From contig NZ_WEZG01000003.1 in assembly GCF_009176975.1 (NCBI RefSeq), positions 310,001 through 374,000 on the forward strand: DNA of 64,000 nucleotides, given 5' to 3'. Origin of the DNA: Aureimonas psammosilenae (GTDB lineage Bacteria > Pseudomonadota > Alphaproteobacteria > Rhizobiales > Rhizobiaceae). The notes below the pieces were generated by a model that was not told the DNA's origin, searched no databases, and saw only the letters and a program-made list of their open reading frames with translations. Of the stretch, positions 35,168 through 43,053 are shown piece by piece. The stretch's first letter is position 1; every line of letters starts with the position of its first letter. The position numbers and the translations under genes are program-made.

Positions 35168-36253
35168 TCAGGCGCTCGCGGTCGGGGCGTCCAGCTCCTC
35201 GAACTGCAGATCAGGGACGCTCAGCCTGTAATGCACACCTTCGCGCCGATATGTCAGGCGAGCGTGGCCTCCGACGGAATTGGGAACGATACGCTCCAAG
35301 GTCGACGTACCGAACCGAGGATCGTGATCGCCGCGAACCTGCGGCCCCCCACTCTCCTGCCATTCAAGACAAAGAACGCGTTCGCCCTCCTCGTCCTCGA
35401 TGCTGGAATTGATCGCGACCCGCCCGCCCGGCACGGACAAGGAGCCGTAGGAGGCAGCGTTCACGGCCAGTTCGTGCAGCGCCAACCCGACATGAAGTGA
35501 AGCCGTCGGCGAAAGGTAGACATCCGGCCCCCGGAACGAAACCTGCTCCATACCGTCCGGCGCATAGCGCTCGACCTGCATTCTCACCAGATTGGCGAGA
35601 TCGGCGCCACGCCAGTCGGTGTCCGTCACGATATCCTGCGACGACGACAGAGACTGGATGCGACCCCGGAACCGCACGAGAAATTCTGGAACCGTCACGG
35701 AATGCCGGGCGGTCTGGGATGCGAGGCTCTGGATGATGGCGAGAAGATTCTTGGAGCGGTGCGAAAGTTCGCGAAGCAGTGTCTTGAGAGTTTCCTCGCG
35801 CCGCTTCTGCTCGGTCACGTCGAGCGACGTGCCGACCAGACCGATCGCCATGCCATCGACATTGCGCTCCACATCGACCCGGACATCGAACCACTTGGTT
35901 GTCGACCCGCGCATGACCGAGAGTTCGAAATGCGCGGGCTTGCCGCTTCTCAAAACCTCGCGCTTGATCGCCACAAGTCGAAGCGAACTGGCGTCGCCGA
36001 GAACATCGCCGTCGTCCTGACCGACTTTCGCATCGGCGAGCCAGGAATCGCCGGCATTGTAGATCCAATCGTAGGCGAGCTCGAAATTCTGCGAAAAGAG
36101 TGTCAGCTCGGTATTGCCGAGTGCGGCAAGTGCCTTTGCCGCTGTCGAGCGGCCGGCATCCATGGTTTCCATCGCACCGACGCCTTCACGATCCCGGACA
36201 GACGCTGAGGTCAGGCCATCCGATGCCTCTAGCGCCCCGTCTTCATTCATCAT
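35168..36253 (-). CDS. PAS-containing HWE-family sensor histidine kinase (PhyK-like)
   Basis: This 361-residue soluble kinase has a PAS-like domain at about residues 50-150 (LFSQNFELAYDWIYNAGDSWL to IGLVGTSLDVTEQKRR). The HWE phospho-acceptor block RELSHRSKNLLAIIQSLASQ follows with His165, then an ATPase domain with HELAVNAASYGSLS. The position next to phyR suggests it feeds phosphate to PhyR in the general stress response, as PhyK/RsiC-type kinases do. The PAS ligand is unknown and no membrane segment is present. The ATG at 36251-36253 overlaps the TGA of a 59-codon gene, which supports this start. Confidence 0.9.
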   Translation of the reverse strand: MMNEDGALEASDGLTSASVRDREGVGAMETMDAGRSTAAKALAALGNTELTLFSQNFELAYDWIYNAGDSWLADAKVGQDDGDVLGDASSLRLVAIKREVLRSGKPAHFELSVMRGSTTKWFDVRVDVERNVDGMAIGLVGTSLDVTEQKRREETLKTLLRELSHRSKNLLAIIQSLASQTARHSVTVPEFLVRFRGRIQSLSSSQDIVTDTDWRGADLANLVRMQVERYAPDGMEQVSFRGPDVYLSPTASLHVGLALHELAVNAASYGSLSVPGGRVAINSSIEDEEGERVLCLEWQESGGPQVRGDHDPRFGTSTLERIVPNSVGGHARLTYRREGVHYRLSVPDLQFEELDAPTASA

Positions 36254-36429
36254 CGCCGGCCCGGCACGTTCGAGAAACGACCGGGTAGCGCCGACATGAT
36301 ACGATGATGGACCTGCTTCGGTTTCATCGGGATCGTCATCACTTCAGCATCCTTGCCGATGACGATCCCTGCCTCAGGAATAACCGATAGTGAAAATGGC
36401 GCCGAACCGGCGACCGCTTCGCCGCTCAT
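36250..36429 (-). CDS. 59-residue small protein between phyR and the HWE kinase
   Basis: An uninterrupted frame of 59 codons begins at the ATG at 36427-36429, 11 bases after the phyR stop, with AAGG nine bases upstream. It ends in TGA that overlaps the kinase ATG (ATGA). The residues are MSGEAVAGSAPFSLSVIPEA, then GIVIGKDAEVMTIPMKPKQV, then HHRIMSALPGRFSNVPGRR. No domain is recognised, the tail is basic and there is no signal peptide. The junctions on both sides argue for a real, translationally coupled gene, although some codons (CTA, TCA, GCA) are uncommon for this genome. It may be a small regulator of the kinase-PhyR pair, or only a coupling frame. Confidence 0.6.
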   Translation of the reverse strand: MSGEAVAGSAPFSLSVIPEAGIVIGKDAEVMTIPMKPKQVHHRIMSALPGRFSNVPGRR

Positions 36430-36440
36430 CGCTTTGCGCC

Positions 36441-37235
36441 TTATGCCGCGACGCGACTTTCGCTGTCGAAGAACAAGGCTTGACTGATAAGCGCCTTGAC
36501 CATGTCCGGGTTGAAAGGCTTCGTGACAAGGAATGTCGGCTCCGGCCGCTCGCCGGTCAGCAGGCGCTCGGGAAAAGCAGTGATGAAGATCACGGGAACG
36601 CTGACGCGCGCCAGAATGTCATTCACCGCGTCGATGCCGGAAGAGCCGTCGGCAAGCTGGATATCGGCGAGCACCATGCCCGGCCGCTCCTGCTCGAAAA
36701 GCGCGATCGCTTCCTTGTGGGTGCGGGCGATGCCCGTGACCTTGTGGCCGAGGCTTTCCACCATCTGCTCGATGTCCATCGCGATCAGCGGCTCGTCCTC
36801 GATGATCATGATCTCGGTGGAGACCTGACGGCCGATGTCGGAACTCGCCTCGTCGATCAGGCGCGAGAACTCTGCCTCGTCGACACCGAGGATCACGGCA
36901 CCTTCTGTAGCGGTGAAACCCTCCACGGCGATCAGCAGAAACGCCTGACGCGGCAGCGGCGCGATGGCCTTGAGGTTGCGGGACGTCCGCTCTTCCCAGG
37001 CCGAAACGGGCGCGTCCTCGCGAATATTGACGTCGATCGACTGCCAAAGGGAGGAAAACAGACGGTAGAGGGCGATTCTGGGGCTTTCGTCGCTCTTGAA
37101 GAGGCTGGGATCGGCGATCAGCGTTTCAAGCACGGCTGCGACATAGGCATCGCCGCTCGCCTGCGAACCGCTGAGCGCTCGTGCATAGCGGCGCAGATAC
37201 GGAATATGCGGGGCAATGCGGGACGACATCGACAT
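36441..37235 (-). CDS. phyR: general stress response regulator PhyR
   Basis: This 264-residue anti-anti-sigma factor has an ECF-sigma-like N-terminal domain (about residues 8-135, RLFSSLWQSIDVNIRE, LPRQAFLLIAVEGFTATEGA). A C-terminal receiver domain has acidic residues EDE (146-148), the phospho-acceptor Asp191 in VLADIQLADG, and the switch Lys in VTKPF. Phosphorylated PhyR binds NepR and frees EcfG. The ATG at 37233-37235 has GGGGAG six bases upstream. A GGAAC sequence on the minus strand at 37295-37299 resembles an EcfG -35 box, but the -10 spacing sequence (TCTT) is poor. It is divergent from nepR-ecfG. Confidence 0.96.
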   Translation of the reverse strand: MSMSSRIAPHIPYLRRYARALSGSQASGDAYVAAVLETLIADPSLFKSDESPRIALYRLFSSLWQSIDVNIREDAPVSAWEERTSRNLKAIAPLPRQAFLLIAVEGFTATEGAVILGVDEAEFSRLIDEASSDIGRQVSTEIMIIEDEPLIAMDIEQMVESLGHKVTGIARTHKEAIALFEQERPGMVLADIQLADGSSGIDAVNDILARVSVPVIFITAFPERLLTGERPEPTFLVTKPFNPDMVKALISQALFFDSESRVAA

Positions 37236-37508
37236 GAATTCTCCCCTCGCGTCGATACTGAGGACTGCAGGCCAAGATAGGTGCTCGCGGCGAAGTTCCC
37301 ATAGCCTCCGCCCCTTCGGCACAACAAAAAGGCGTCAGAGTTAAAAACGGGCGGTCGAAGCGATCTTCTCAACCATGACCAAGAAAGCGGGGCGATGGCA
37401 TCTTGAGAAAGGGAAGCCCCCTCTCATCTATGTCATCAACGAAGATCGTGCGGATCGCGGCCGACAGCCGGGGAAGCGCGACAGACCGGCACAGGCGCAA
37501 GGCAATTG

Positions 37509-37727
37509 ATGGAAGATCGTGAGCGCGAGGGCAGTACCGTGCAAACCAGCCACGCAGGCCCATCAGGCACTCCGGCTGCCGATTTGGGCGTGAACACCGC
37601 GATCGGCAGGAAGCTCAAGGCATTCTACGACGATGTTGCGAGCGAACCTGTTCCGGATCGTTTTTTGAGCCTTCTCGACGCTCTCGACCAAGCAGAGCAG
37701 ACGTCGAAGAAGTCGGGCCGCGAATAG
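37509..37727 (+). CDS. nepR: anti-sigma factor NepR
   Basis: This 72-residue protein has the NepR core near residues 27-56: IGRKLKAFYDDVASEPVPDR followed by FLSLLDALDQ. These two short helices bind EcfG or phosphorylated PhyR. The N-terminus is disordered. The ATG at 37509 follows AAGG; the TTG before it is in frame but unnecessary. It lies eight bases before ecfG and is divergent from phyR, the standard arrangement. Confidence 0.95.
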   Translation: MEDREREGSTVQTSHAGPSGTPAADLGVNTAIGRKLKAFYDDVASEPVPDRFLSLLDALDQAEQTSKKSGRE

Positions 37728-37735
37728 GAGGGCCC

Positions 37736-38287
37736 ATGACCCAGGACATCGAGTTCCGCAAGGAACTGATCGCCATCATTCCCAACCTCCGCGCCTTCGC
37801 CGCGTCGCTTTCCGGCTCGTTCGACAGGGCCGACGACCTTGTGCAGGAAACGTTGGTGAAGGCTTGGGACAAGCAGCACACGTTCCAGCCCGGCACCAAC
37901 CTGAAAGCGTGGCTCTTCACCATCCTGCGCAACGAGTTCTACACGCAGATGCGCAAGAAGGGCCGCGAGGTGCAGGATGTCGACGGCATCCATGCCATGC
38001 AGCTCGCCGGCCATCCGGAGCAGCAGGGCCACCTCGACCTGCAGGATTTCCGCAAGGCGCTGGACCAGCTCCCCGACGACCAGCGCGAGGCCCTGATCCT
38101 GATCGGCGCGTCCGGCTTTTCCTACGAGGAAGCGGCCGAAATCTGCAAATGCGCGGTTGGCACCATCAAGAGCCGCGTTTCGCGTGCCCGTTCCCGCTTG
38201 GCCGACGTTCTCGGGATCGAGGGCGACGGCGAGTTCGGACCGGACTCCATTTCGAGCCAGATCATCGGCATCGCTCCGGCGGCGTGA
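37736..38287 (+). CDS. ecfG: general stress ECF sigma factor EcfG
   Basis: This 183-residue ECF15 sigma factor has region 2 (FAASLSGSFDRADDLVQETLVKAW, then FQPGTNLKAWLFTILRNEFY) and region 4 (LPDDQREALILIGASGFSYEEAAEI...GTIKSRVSRARSRL). It directs the alphaproteobacterial general stress regulon, which has promoters of the GGAAC-N16/17-CGTT type. A GGAGGG site precedes the ATG at 37736. It forms an operon with nepR. Confidence 0.96.
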   Translation: MTQDIEFRKELIAIIPNLRAFAASLSGSFDRADDLVQETLVKAWDKQHTFQPGTNLKAWLFTILRNEFYTQMRKKGREVQDVDGIHAMQLAGHPEQQGHLDLQDFRKALDQLPDDQREALILIGASGFSYEEAAEICKCAVGTIKSRVSRARSRLADVLGIEGDGEFGPDSISSQIIGIAPAA

Positions 38288-38320
38288 AGAACTGGAACCT
38301 CGGGGCAGATGCCCCATTTC

Positions 38321-38343
38321 CCCGCCGGGAACACGGCGGGTTT
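38321..38343 (+). terminator. hairpin after ecfG
   Basis: CCCGCCG and CGGCGGG pair around GGAACA and are followed by TTT, 33 bases after the ecfG stop. A second small hairpin (GGGGCAGATGCCCC) precedes it. It is probably the nepR-ecfG terminator, although the T run is short. Confidence 0.55.
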
Positions 38344-38400
38344 CGCCGAAACCGTTCAGCCGGCTGGCCGCACTGCGGCCGCGTTCAGTAGAGGAAAACC

Positions 38401-38748
38401 ATGCCGTCCGACGCACCTTCGCACAACGAGTTCGAAAACAACGCCGCGAACGGGCAACGCCCGGATCAGGCTGATCTGGAGCAGCAGATCGGCAAGCTTC
38501 GCGAGGATGTCGCCGGGGTGGTGGAGGCTTTAAAGGGCCTTGCCAACAACCACAGGGACAATGCTCGTCAGCAGGCCTTCGCGCTTCGTGACGACCTTCG
38601 CGCCCAGGGCGAGCATTATCTGCGCCAGGCTCAGGACACGGCGAACGAGCTGGAAGAACAGGTCAGCGAGCGCGTCCGCGCCGAGCCGATCAAGTATGTC
38701 CTGATCGCGGCTGCGGTCGGCTACGTCTACGGCCGTCTGTTCCACTGA
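38401..38748 (+). CDS. DUF883/ElaB-YqjD-like membrane-anchored protein
   Basis: This 115-residue protein has a long amphipathic coiled-coil helix (about residues 20-92) and a C-terminal membrane helix (YVLIAAAVGYVYGRLFH) with the GxxxGR-like end typical of ElaB/YqjD/DUF883 proteins. In E. coli these stationary-phase proteins bind ribosomes and tether them to the membrane; that role here is inferred. GAGGAAAA precedes the ATG. The stop overlaps the start of the following gene (TGATG). Its place right after ecfG suggests stress control, but I found no convincing EcfG promoter. Confidence 0.85.
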   Translation: MPSDAPSHNEFENNAANGQRPDQADLEQQIGKLREDVAGVVEALKGLANNHRDNARQQAFALRDDLRAQGEHYLRQAQDTANELEEQVSERVRAEPIKYVLIAAAVGYVYGRLFH

Positions 38749-39185
38749 TGCCGTTCGCGCTGATCACGCGCCTTCTGACGGGAGAAGCCGGGCTTTATTT
38801 CACCCGGCTCAAGAACATGGTCGTGTGGTACGCGATCATGGGAGTGTTTCTCCTTGTCATGGCGATCTTTCTCCTGATCGCCCTTTACTCGTGGATCGCC
38901 GGGGCTGTCGGTCCGATCCTCGCGGCGCTGATCTTCGCGGGTGCGTTTCTGGTTCTCTCGCTGGTGGCGTTTCTTTTGGGGAGGATCTCCGGTCAGCCGC
39001 CACGCAACAAGGATGAGGACCGTCTCCAACGCGATATCGCCTCAATCGCAGGCGTCACCGCGATGGCGAACGCCCCGCAACTGATGCGCCTCATGCAGCG
39101 AAAGCGGGGGTTCATCATCGTTCCCGCCGCGATCGCCGGCTTCTTCGGACTCTACAAGGCGATCGCCGCCTTGAGGGATCGGTAA
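38748..39185 (+). CDS. phage-holin-like family (Phage_holin_3_6) membrane protein
   Basis: This 145-residue protein has two close membrane helices (about residues 26-48 and 54-78), a charged cytoplasmic stretch (QPPRNKDEDRLQRDIASIAGV) and a third hydrophobic segment (GFIIVPAAIAGFFGLYKAIAAL). The Pfam family is named after holins but is common in bacterial chromosomes directly after DUF883 genes, where the two probably form a membrane complex. There is no other phage signal nearby. It is coupled to the preceding gene by a one-base overlap. Confidence 0.8.
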   Translation: MPFALITRLLTGEAGLYFTRLKNMVVWYAIMGVFLLVMAIFLLIALYSWIAGAVGPILAALIFAGAFLVLSLVAFLLGRISGQPPRNKDEDRLQRDIASIAGVTAMANAPQLMRLMQRKRGFIIVPAAIAGFFGLYKAIAALRDR

Positions 39186-39202
39186 GCTCATAAAAACCAA
39201 CG

Positions 39203-39241
39203 GGCCGCGGTTCTCGTTCGAGAAGCGCGGCCTTCCTTTTT
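39203..39241 (+). terminator. intrinsic terminator after the DUF883/holin-like pair
   Basis: GGCCGCG..TTCTCG and GAGAA..CGCGGCC form a long stem with a short loop, followed by TTCCTTTTT on the plus strand, 18 bases after the stop at 39185. Confidence 0.85.
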
Positions 39242-39272
39242 CGGCAGCAACAAGAACGACCGGGAGAAGCAG

Positions 39273-39545
39273 ATGTCGAGAATGGACCCGCAGGATGCAA
39301 GGCAGGGGCGCAAGGGCACGCCGGTTCTGCGCATTCTCATTATCGCTCTCGTGCTGGCGGTGATTGCCGGCATCGGCATGGCGATCTATGGCAGCGTCCT
39401 GCCCGACCAGACACTTCCCGAGGGCGGCACGGGATCGGGCGTGACATCGCCGTCGCAAAGCTCCGCCACGCCGCCTGCCTCCAACGGGTCGGTAGTGACA
39501 CCTCAAACGTCCGGCCCGTCATCGAGCGGCGACACGGCGAACTGA
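39273..39545 (+). CDS. small single-pass membrane protein of unknown function
   Basis: This 90-residue protein has a charged N-terminus (MSRMDPQDARQGRKGTPVLR) and one membrane helix at about residues 20-42 (ILIIALVLAVIAGIGMAIYG). A Ser/Thr/Pro/Gly-rich, low-complexity tail of about 45 residues follows, probably in the periplasm. Sequence AGAAGCAG precedes the ATG. I recognise no domain. It is part of the run of small envelope genes after the stress locus. Confidence 0.6.
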   Translation: MSRMDPQDARQGRKGTPVLRILIIALVLAVIAGIGMAIYGSVLPDQTLPEGGTGSGVTSPSQSSATPPASNGSVVTPQTSGPSSSGDTAN

Positions 39546-39569
39546 GAGCCGGGTTTTCCGAGGAGTTCC

Positions 39570-39893
39570 ATGCCCATGTCCGATTTCGACCGCGCCGCCG
39601 ATCCGGCAAGCACCCTTCGCGTTCAGCAGAAAGCCGGCGCGGAGCAGGCCGTCACGCAGCAGGAAATCGACGATGTGCTGAACGACGCGAGCCTCTCGCC
39701 GGCGGAGCGTGAAAACCGCCTGACCGATCTTCGCCAGCGCATTCTGGACAGCGAACATGAACAAGGGGACGAGGAATACGCCCCCCTTCAGGTCCGCATC
39801 ATGGATGCCCTTTCCATGCTGGCGGAAGGCGGCCACGATTATACGGGACGCCACCATGTGGAAGGCGATACCGACGACATCTCGAAAGCCTGA
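39570..39893 (+). CDS. small acidic unknown protein
   Basis: This 107-residue soluble, acidic protein is mainly helical (TQQEIDDVLNDASLSPAERE, RLTDLRQRILDSEHEQGDEE), without a signal peptide or a domain I know. GAGGAG lies four bases before the ATG at 39570 and ten before the in-frame ATG at 39576; the second may be the true start. It is 24 bases after the previous gene, probably the same transcript, and convergent with the lipid kinase gene. Confidence 0.6.
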   Translation: MPMSDFDRAADPASTLRVQQKAGAEQAVTQQEIDDVLNDASLSPAERENRLTDLRQRILDSEHEQGDEEYAPLQVRIMDALSMLAEGGHDYTGRHHVEGDTDDISKA

Positions 39894-39902
39894 CCCACCG
39901 GG

Positions 39903-40859
39903 TCAGGCGAGTTCGCCATCGACGGCCTGAACGTCGATATTGCGATCCGACAGGAAGCTCGCATCGCGAGGTACGAGGGCTTTGAGCGCCTTCGGGTGGA
40001 TCACGACTTCGGACCGCGTCGCCACCTCCTCCAGTTCCCCGTCCCTCACGGCTCGGTTCTGCCGCCGACGATGGTGATAGTCGAAGACGATCCGTTGCGC
40101 GGTGTATACGGCGAGATATGGGCTGTTGCGCCACGAGCCGAAGAGGATCGACAAGGTCAGGCGCGCGACGGCCAGCCGATCGGTGGTGCGGCAGATATAG
40201 ATGCCGAGCTCGCCGCCGCGCGGATCGTCGGCATAGGGCAGATGCCCTTCGCCATAAAGATTGTTCGAGACGGCCAGCGCAGGGGTCTTCAGGAGCTTGC
40301 GCTCGCCTTCGATGCCCACCTCGACTTCCACGATCGGCATTCTGCGCAACGTCGTCATGATCGCGCGCGTCGAAGCGAACATCTTGCCGAAGCGCGAGCC
40401 GTAATGCAGCTTGTCGCGCATCCTCACGATGCGGGCATGCATCCCCACGGCGAACTGGTGGACGAAGGGCTTGCCGTTCACCGTCGCGATATCGACATCC
40501 GCGATCCGGCCATCGGCAAGGGCGGCGATGGCTTCGGGAAGCTGCTGCGGAATTTGAAGGGTGCGGGCGAAGAGGTTCATCGTGCCGGCCGGCAGGATGC
40601 CGAGCGCGATCGGGCGACCCATCAGCGCTTCGGCCGCCGAGGACACGGTCCCGTCCCCTCCTCCGACCAGAAGCACGTCGATATCGTCACGCGCGGCGGC
40701 CTTCTTGATCGCTTCGCCGATTTCGGACCCGTGGGGCAGTTCCGTCTCGATCTCGTGGCCGTGCAACGCGAACTCGCTTTCGATCGTCTGGCGCAGTTCC
40801 TCCAGATCCATCGTTCGCAAGGTGCCGCCGTCGGCGTTCAAGATGACGTGGATCTTCAT
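39903..40859 (-). CDS. diacylglycerol kinase-like lipid kinase (DAGK_cat)
   Basis: This 318-residue protein has the DAG kinase catalytic motif LLVGGGDGTVSSAAEAL near residue 72 and ILPAGTMNLFARTL, both ATP-binding. The second domain has FAVGMHARIVRMRDKLHYG and the conserved DGE (RDGELEEV) near the end. YegS-like relatives phosphorylate diacylglycerol or phosphatidylglycerol lipids. The usual N-terminus of the fold starts MKIHVILNADGG, so the ATG at 40857-40859 was chosen over a GTG at 40883. It is monocistronic and convergent with the preceding gene. Confidence 0.88.
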   Translation of the reverse strand: MKIHVILNADGGTLRTMDLEELRQTIESEFALHGHEIETELPHGSEIGEAIKKAAARDDIDVLLVGGGDGTVSSAAEALMGRPIALGILPAGTMNLFARTLQIPQQLPEAIAALADGRIADVDIATVNGKPFVHQFAVGMHARIVRMRDKLHYGSRFGKMFASTRAIMTTLRRMPIVEVEVGIEGERKLLKTPALAVSNNLYGEGHLPYADDPRGGELGIYICRTTDRLAVARLTLSILFGSWRNSPYLAVYTAQRIVFDYHHRRRQNRAVRDGELEEVATRSEVVIHPKALKALVPRDASFLSDRNIDVQAVDGELA

Positions 40860-41027
40860 GGAAGCGCATCCGGGCGAGTTCACTGGTTGCCTATCTAGTG
40901 CAGGAAGTTTGACGCCAAGGCGGTCCGCCCGCTCGTCTTCCGCGCGAGCGCTCTAGATTCTGCGCCGTTGACGCGCTCGCGTACCGGCAAGGGCCGGAAA
41001 AACGGCGCTTGTTCGGAGAAGACCGTC

Positions 41028-41204
41028 GTGGATCTCATCAAGTGGATTTTCATCCTGCTCATCGTGGCCGCCATCGCGAGCCTTCTCGGATTTCGCGGCG
41101 TGGCGGGCGCTTCCGCCGGCATCGCGAAAGTCCTCATTTTCGTCGTGCTCGCCGTGATCCTCCTGGCGGTGCTTTTCGGCTGGTTGACGCTCAAGATTGT
41201 TTGA
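41028..41204 (+). CDS. DUF1328 (UPF0391) small membrane protein
   Basis: This 58-residue protein starts at a GTG (41028) with GGAGAAG six bases upstream. Two membrane helices flank the DUF1328 hallmark LLGFRGVAGASAGIAKVLIF. Such proteins are widespread in proteobacteria and often stress-induced; the function is unknown. The 168 bases upstream to the divergent lipid kinase hold the promoters, but no clear box is visible. Confidence 0.82.
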   Translation: MDLIKWIFILLIVAAIASLLGFRGVAGASAGIAKVLIFVVLAVILLAVLFGWLTLKIV

Positions 41205-41304
41205 TTTCCAGACTACCGCCGCATAGGGCGCCTGCAGCCAAAAACGTTGCGTGATCAAGGAACCGGAACACGGATCGCCTCCTTCTAAAGACGAAAGGAC
41301 GCAG

Positions 41305-41328
41305 GCCGGGCGCCTACCGCCCGGCTTT
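41305..41328 (+). terminator. hairpin between the DUF1328 and PRC-barrel genes
   Basis: GCCGGGCG and CGCCCGGC make an eight-pair stem with a CCTAC loop, followed by TTTG. It is 100 bases after the DUF1328 stop and 27 bases before the PRC-barrel ATG. It may be a terminator for DUF1328 or a 5'-leader structure of the next mRNA. Confidence 0.5.
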
Positions 41329-41354
41329 GTCCAACCGAACCAGGAGGACAAGAA

Positions 41355-42872
41355 ATGATCCGCACCCTGCTTGCTACGACCGCTTTGGCCGGCATGCTGG
41401 CGACGAGCGCTTTCGCGCAGTCCCCCGGCCAGACCACGACGGCCGCTCCGGGCGCCGCTTCGCCGGCCCCGATGACGAACGACAATCCCGCAGCGACAAG
41501 TGCCATGACGACGGACACCGCTTCCAGCACGGCGGCGATCGACTATGTACAGCGGCTCGAAGCGGACCAGTATCTCGCTTCGCGCCTTACCGGCACGGAT
41601 CTCTATGAGACCAACGCGCAGGATGCTCGCAATGTCGGCGAGATCCAGAACTTCGTGATCGGCCAGGATGGCAAGGTCGCAGCAGTCGTCGTGGCCACCA
41701 GCGGTCTCGAGGAGAACAAGACCGTTGCGGTTCCGGCTGACCGGATCGATTGGATCAATGCCGAGAACGGCGACCAGCGCGCGGTGCTGAAGGCCAGCCT
41801 GACCGATCTCCAGGGCGCGCCGGCCTTCACGTCCAACACGGCGCAGGAAGCGGCCAACAACGGCGCGATGACGCCCGGCACCGGCGCTCAGACCGGCGCA
41901 AACACCGATATGGCCGCCTCCGGGATGGCCGCCGGCACGGCGGGCCAAAGCCCGGCTGCAAGCTCCGCCACGATGGGGACCCAGAATGGCTATCTCGCCT
42001 CGCTCGGCAACGACCAGAAGCTCTCTGAGGACGTGATCGGCGCCAACGTTTATTCCGGCCCCGGCGACGATGCCCAGAATGTCGGTTCGGTCAACGATCT
42101 GGTTCTGACCAAGACCGGCGAAATCCCCGCCGTTCTGGTCGGCGTCGGTGGCTTCCTCGGCATCGGCGAGAAGAATGTCGGCGTGCCGTTCCAGTCGCTT
42201 CAGATGAAGGCGGAAAACGGCGACAACTCCGATCCCCGTCTGGTGCTAGCGGCGACGAAGGAACAGTTGACCAATGCCCCGACCTTCGACACCGGCGAGC
42301 AGGGCACGTCCAACGTCGCCAGCACGGCGACCGGCGTCGGCACGGGCGCGGCAACCGGCGCTGCCGCCACGGGTGCCATGGCGACCGATACCACGACTTC
42401 GGCCCAGAACACGACGTCCGGCGGGATGATGAACGCCGATCCGTCCACGACCGCTTCCACCAACAACAACGACCGTTCGTCCATGACGCCGGTCACCGGC
42501 CCGGAACTGACGGCGGATAACCTGAACGGCGTTTCCGTCTACGGCCCGAACGATCAGAGCATCGGTAAGGTCGGCGACATCGCCCTCACCGCCGATGGTC
42601 GCGTCGATGCGGTGGTGGTGGATGTCGGCGGGTTCCTCGGCATCGGCTCGAAGCCGGTGGCGGTCGCCATGGACAACCTGCAGTTCATGCGGGACTCCAA
42701 CGGCAACGTGAACATCTACACGCAGTTCTCGCAGGACCAGTTGAAGAACGCGCCCGAGTTTAACCGCGAAAGCTACGCCCAGAACAGGAGCAGCATGCGG
42801 ATCGAACAGGGCAACGCGCCTGCGCCGACCGGCAACGCTTCCGGACAGACAGGTTCGCAGCCGGCACAGTAA
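41355..42872 (+). CDS. exported protein with three PRC-barrel domains
   Basis: This 505-residue protein has a Sec signal peptide (MIRTLLATTALAGMLATSAFA). Three PRC-barrel units lie at about residues 63-150, 213-300 and 385-475. The second and third share VGGFLGIG(E/S)K and a preceding D(A)QNVG/QSIGKVGDI block. Low-complexity Ala/Thr/Gly linkers (about 165-205 and 315-375) separate them. PRC barrels bind other macromolecules; the exported multi-copy form is common in Hyphomicrobiales, with no defined role. AGGAGGA precedes the ATG, and an intrinsic terminator follows. Confidence 0.85.
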   Translation: MIRTLLATTALAGMLATSAFAQSPGQTTTAAPGAASPAPMTNDNPAATSAMTTDTASSTAAIDYVQRLEADQYLASRLTGTDLYETNAQDARNVGEIQNFVIGQDGKVAAVVVATSGLEENKTVAVPADRIDWINAENGDQRAVLKASLTDLQGAPAFTSNTAQEAANNGAMTPGTGAQTGANTDMAASGMAAGTAGQSPAASSATMGTQNGYLASLGNDQKLSEDVIGANVYSGPGDDAQNVGSVNDLVLTKTGEIPAVLVGVGGFLGIGEKNVGVPFQSLQMKAENGDNSDPRLVLAATKEQLTNAPTFDTGEQGTSNVASTATGVGTGAATGAAATGAMATDTTTSAQNTTSGGMMNADPSTTASTNNNDRSSMTPVTGPELTADNLNGVSVYGPNDQSIGKVGDIALTADGRVDAVVVDVGGFLGIGSKPVAVAMDNLQFMRDSNGNVNIYTQFSQDQLKNAPEFNRESYAQNRSSMRIEQGNAPAPTGNASGQTGSQPAQ

Positions 42873-42897
42873 AAACGCCGCACTGAACGCGACCGAG

Positions 42898-42923
42898 AAA
42901 GCCCGCCTTGTGCGGGCTTTTTT
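42898..42923 (+). terminator. intrinsic terminator after the PRC-barrel gene
   Basis: AAAGCCCGC and GCGGGCTTT pair around CTTGT and are followed by a run of six T, 25 bases after the stop at 42872. Confidence 0.93.
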
Positions 42924-43053
42924 CGTTCGGGTCATCCTCCAACCATTGCACTGACGAGAAGTTTAGCAGCGGGAGGCCGATAGCGATGCTAGCCTCCATG
43001 CTTTCGGCGAACCGGTTCAGGTTCGGTTCAACGACCGGGCGCTACGACACAGC

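Noticed and set aside
37236-37508. EcfG-type promoters (GGAAC-N16/17-CGTT) for phyR and nepR
   Set aside because: One GGAAC is present on the minus strand (37295-37299), but the -10 match is poor, and no match was found for nepR. It is therefore mentioned only in the phyR entry.
38329-38370. GGAAC and CGTT upstream of the DUF883 gene as an EcfG promoter
   Set aside because: The spacing is 20 bases, longer than the 16-17 required, and the GGAAC is in the loop of a terminator hairpin.
38748-39185. Holin-like gene as sign of a prophage
   Set aside because: Only the family name points to phage. It is coupled to a DUF883 gene, and no integrase, capsid or lysin genes are near.
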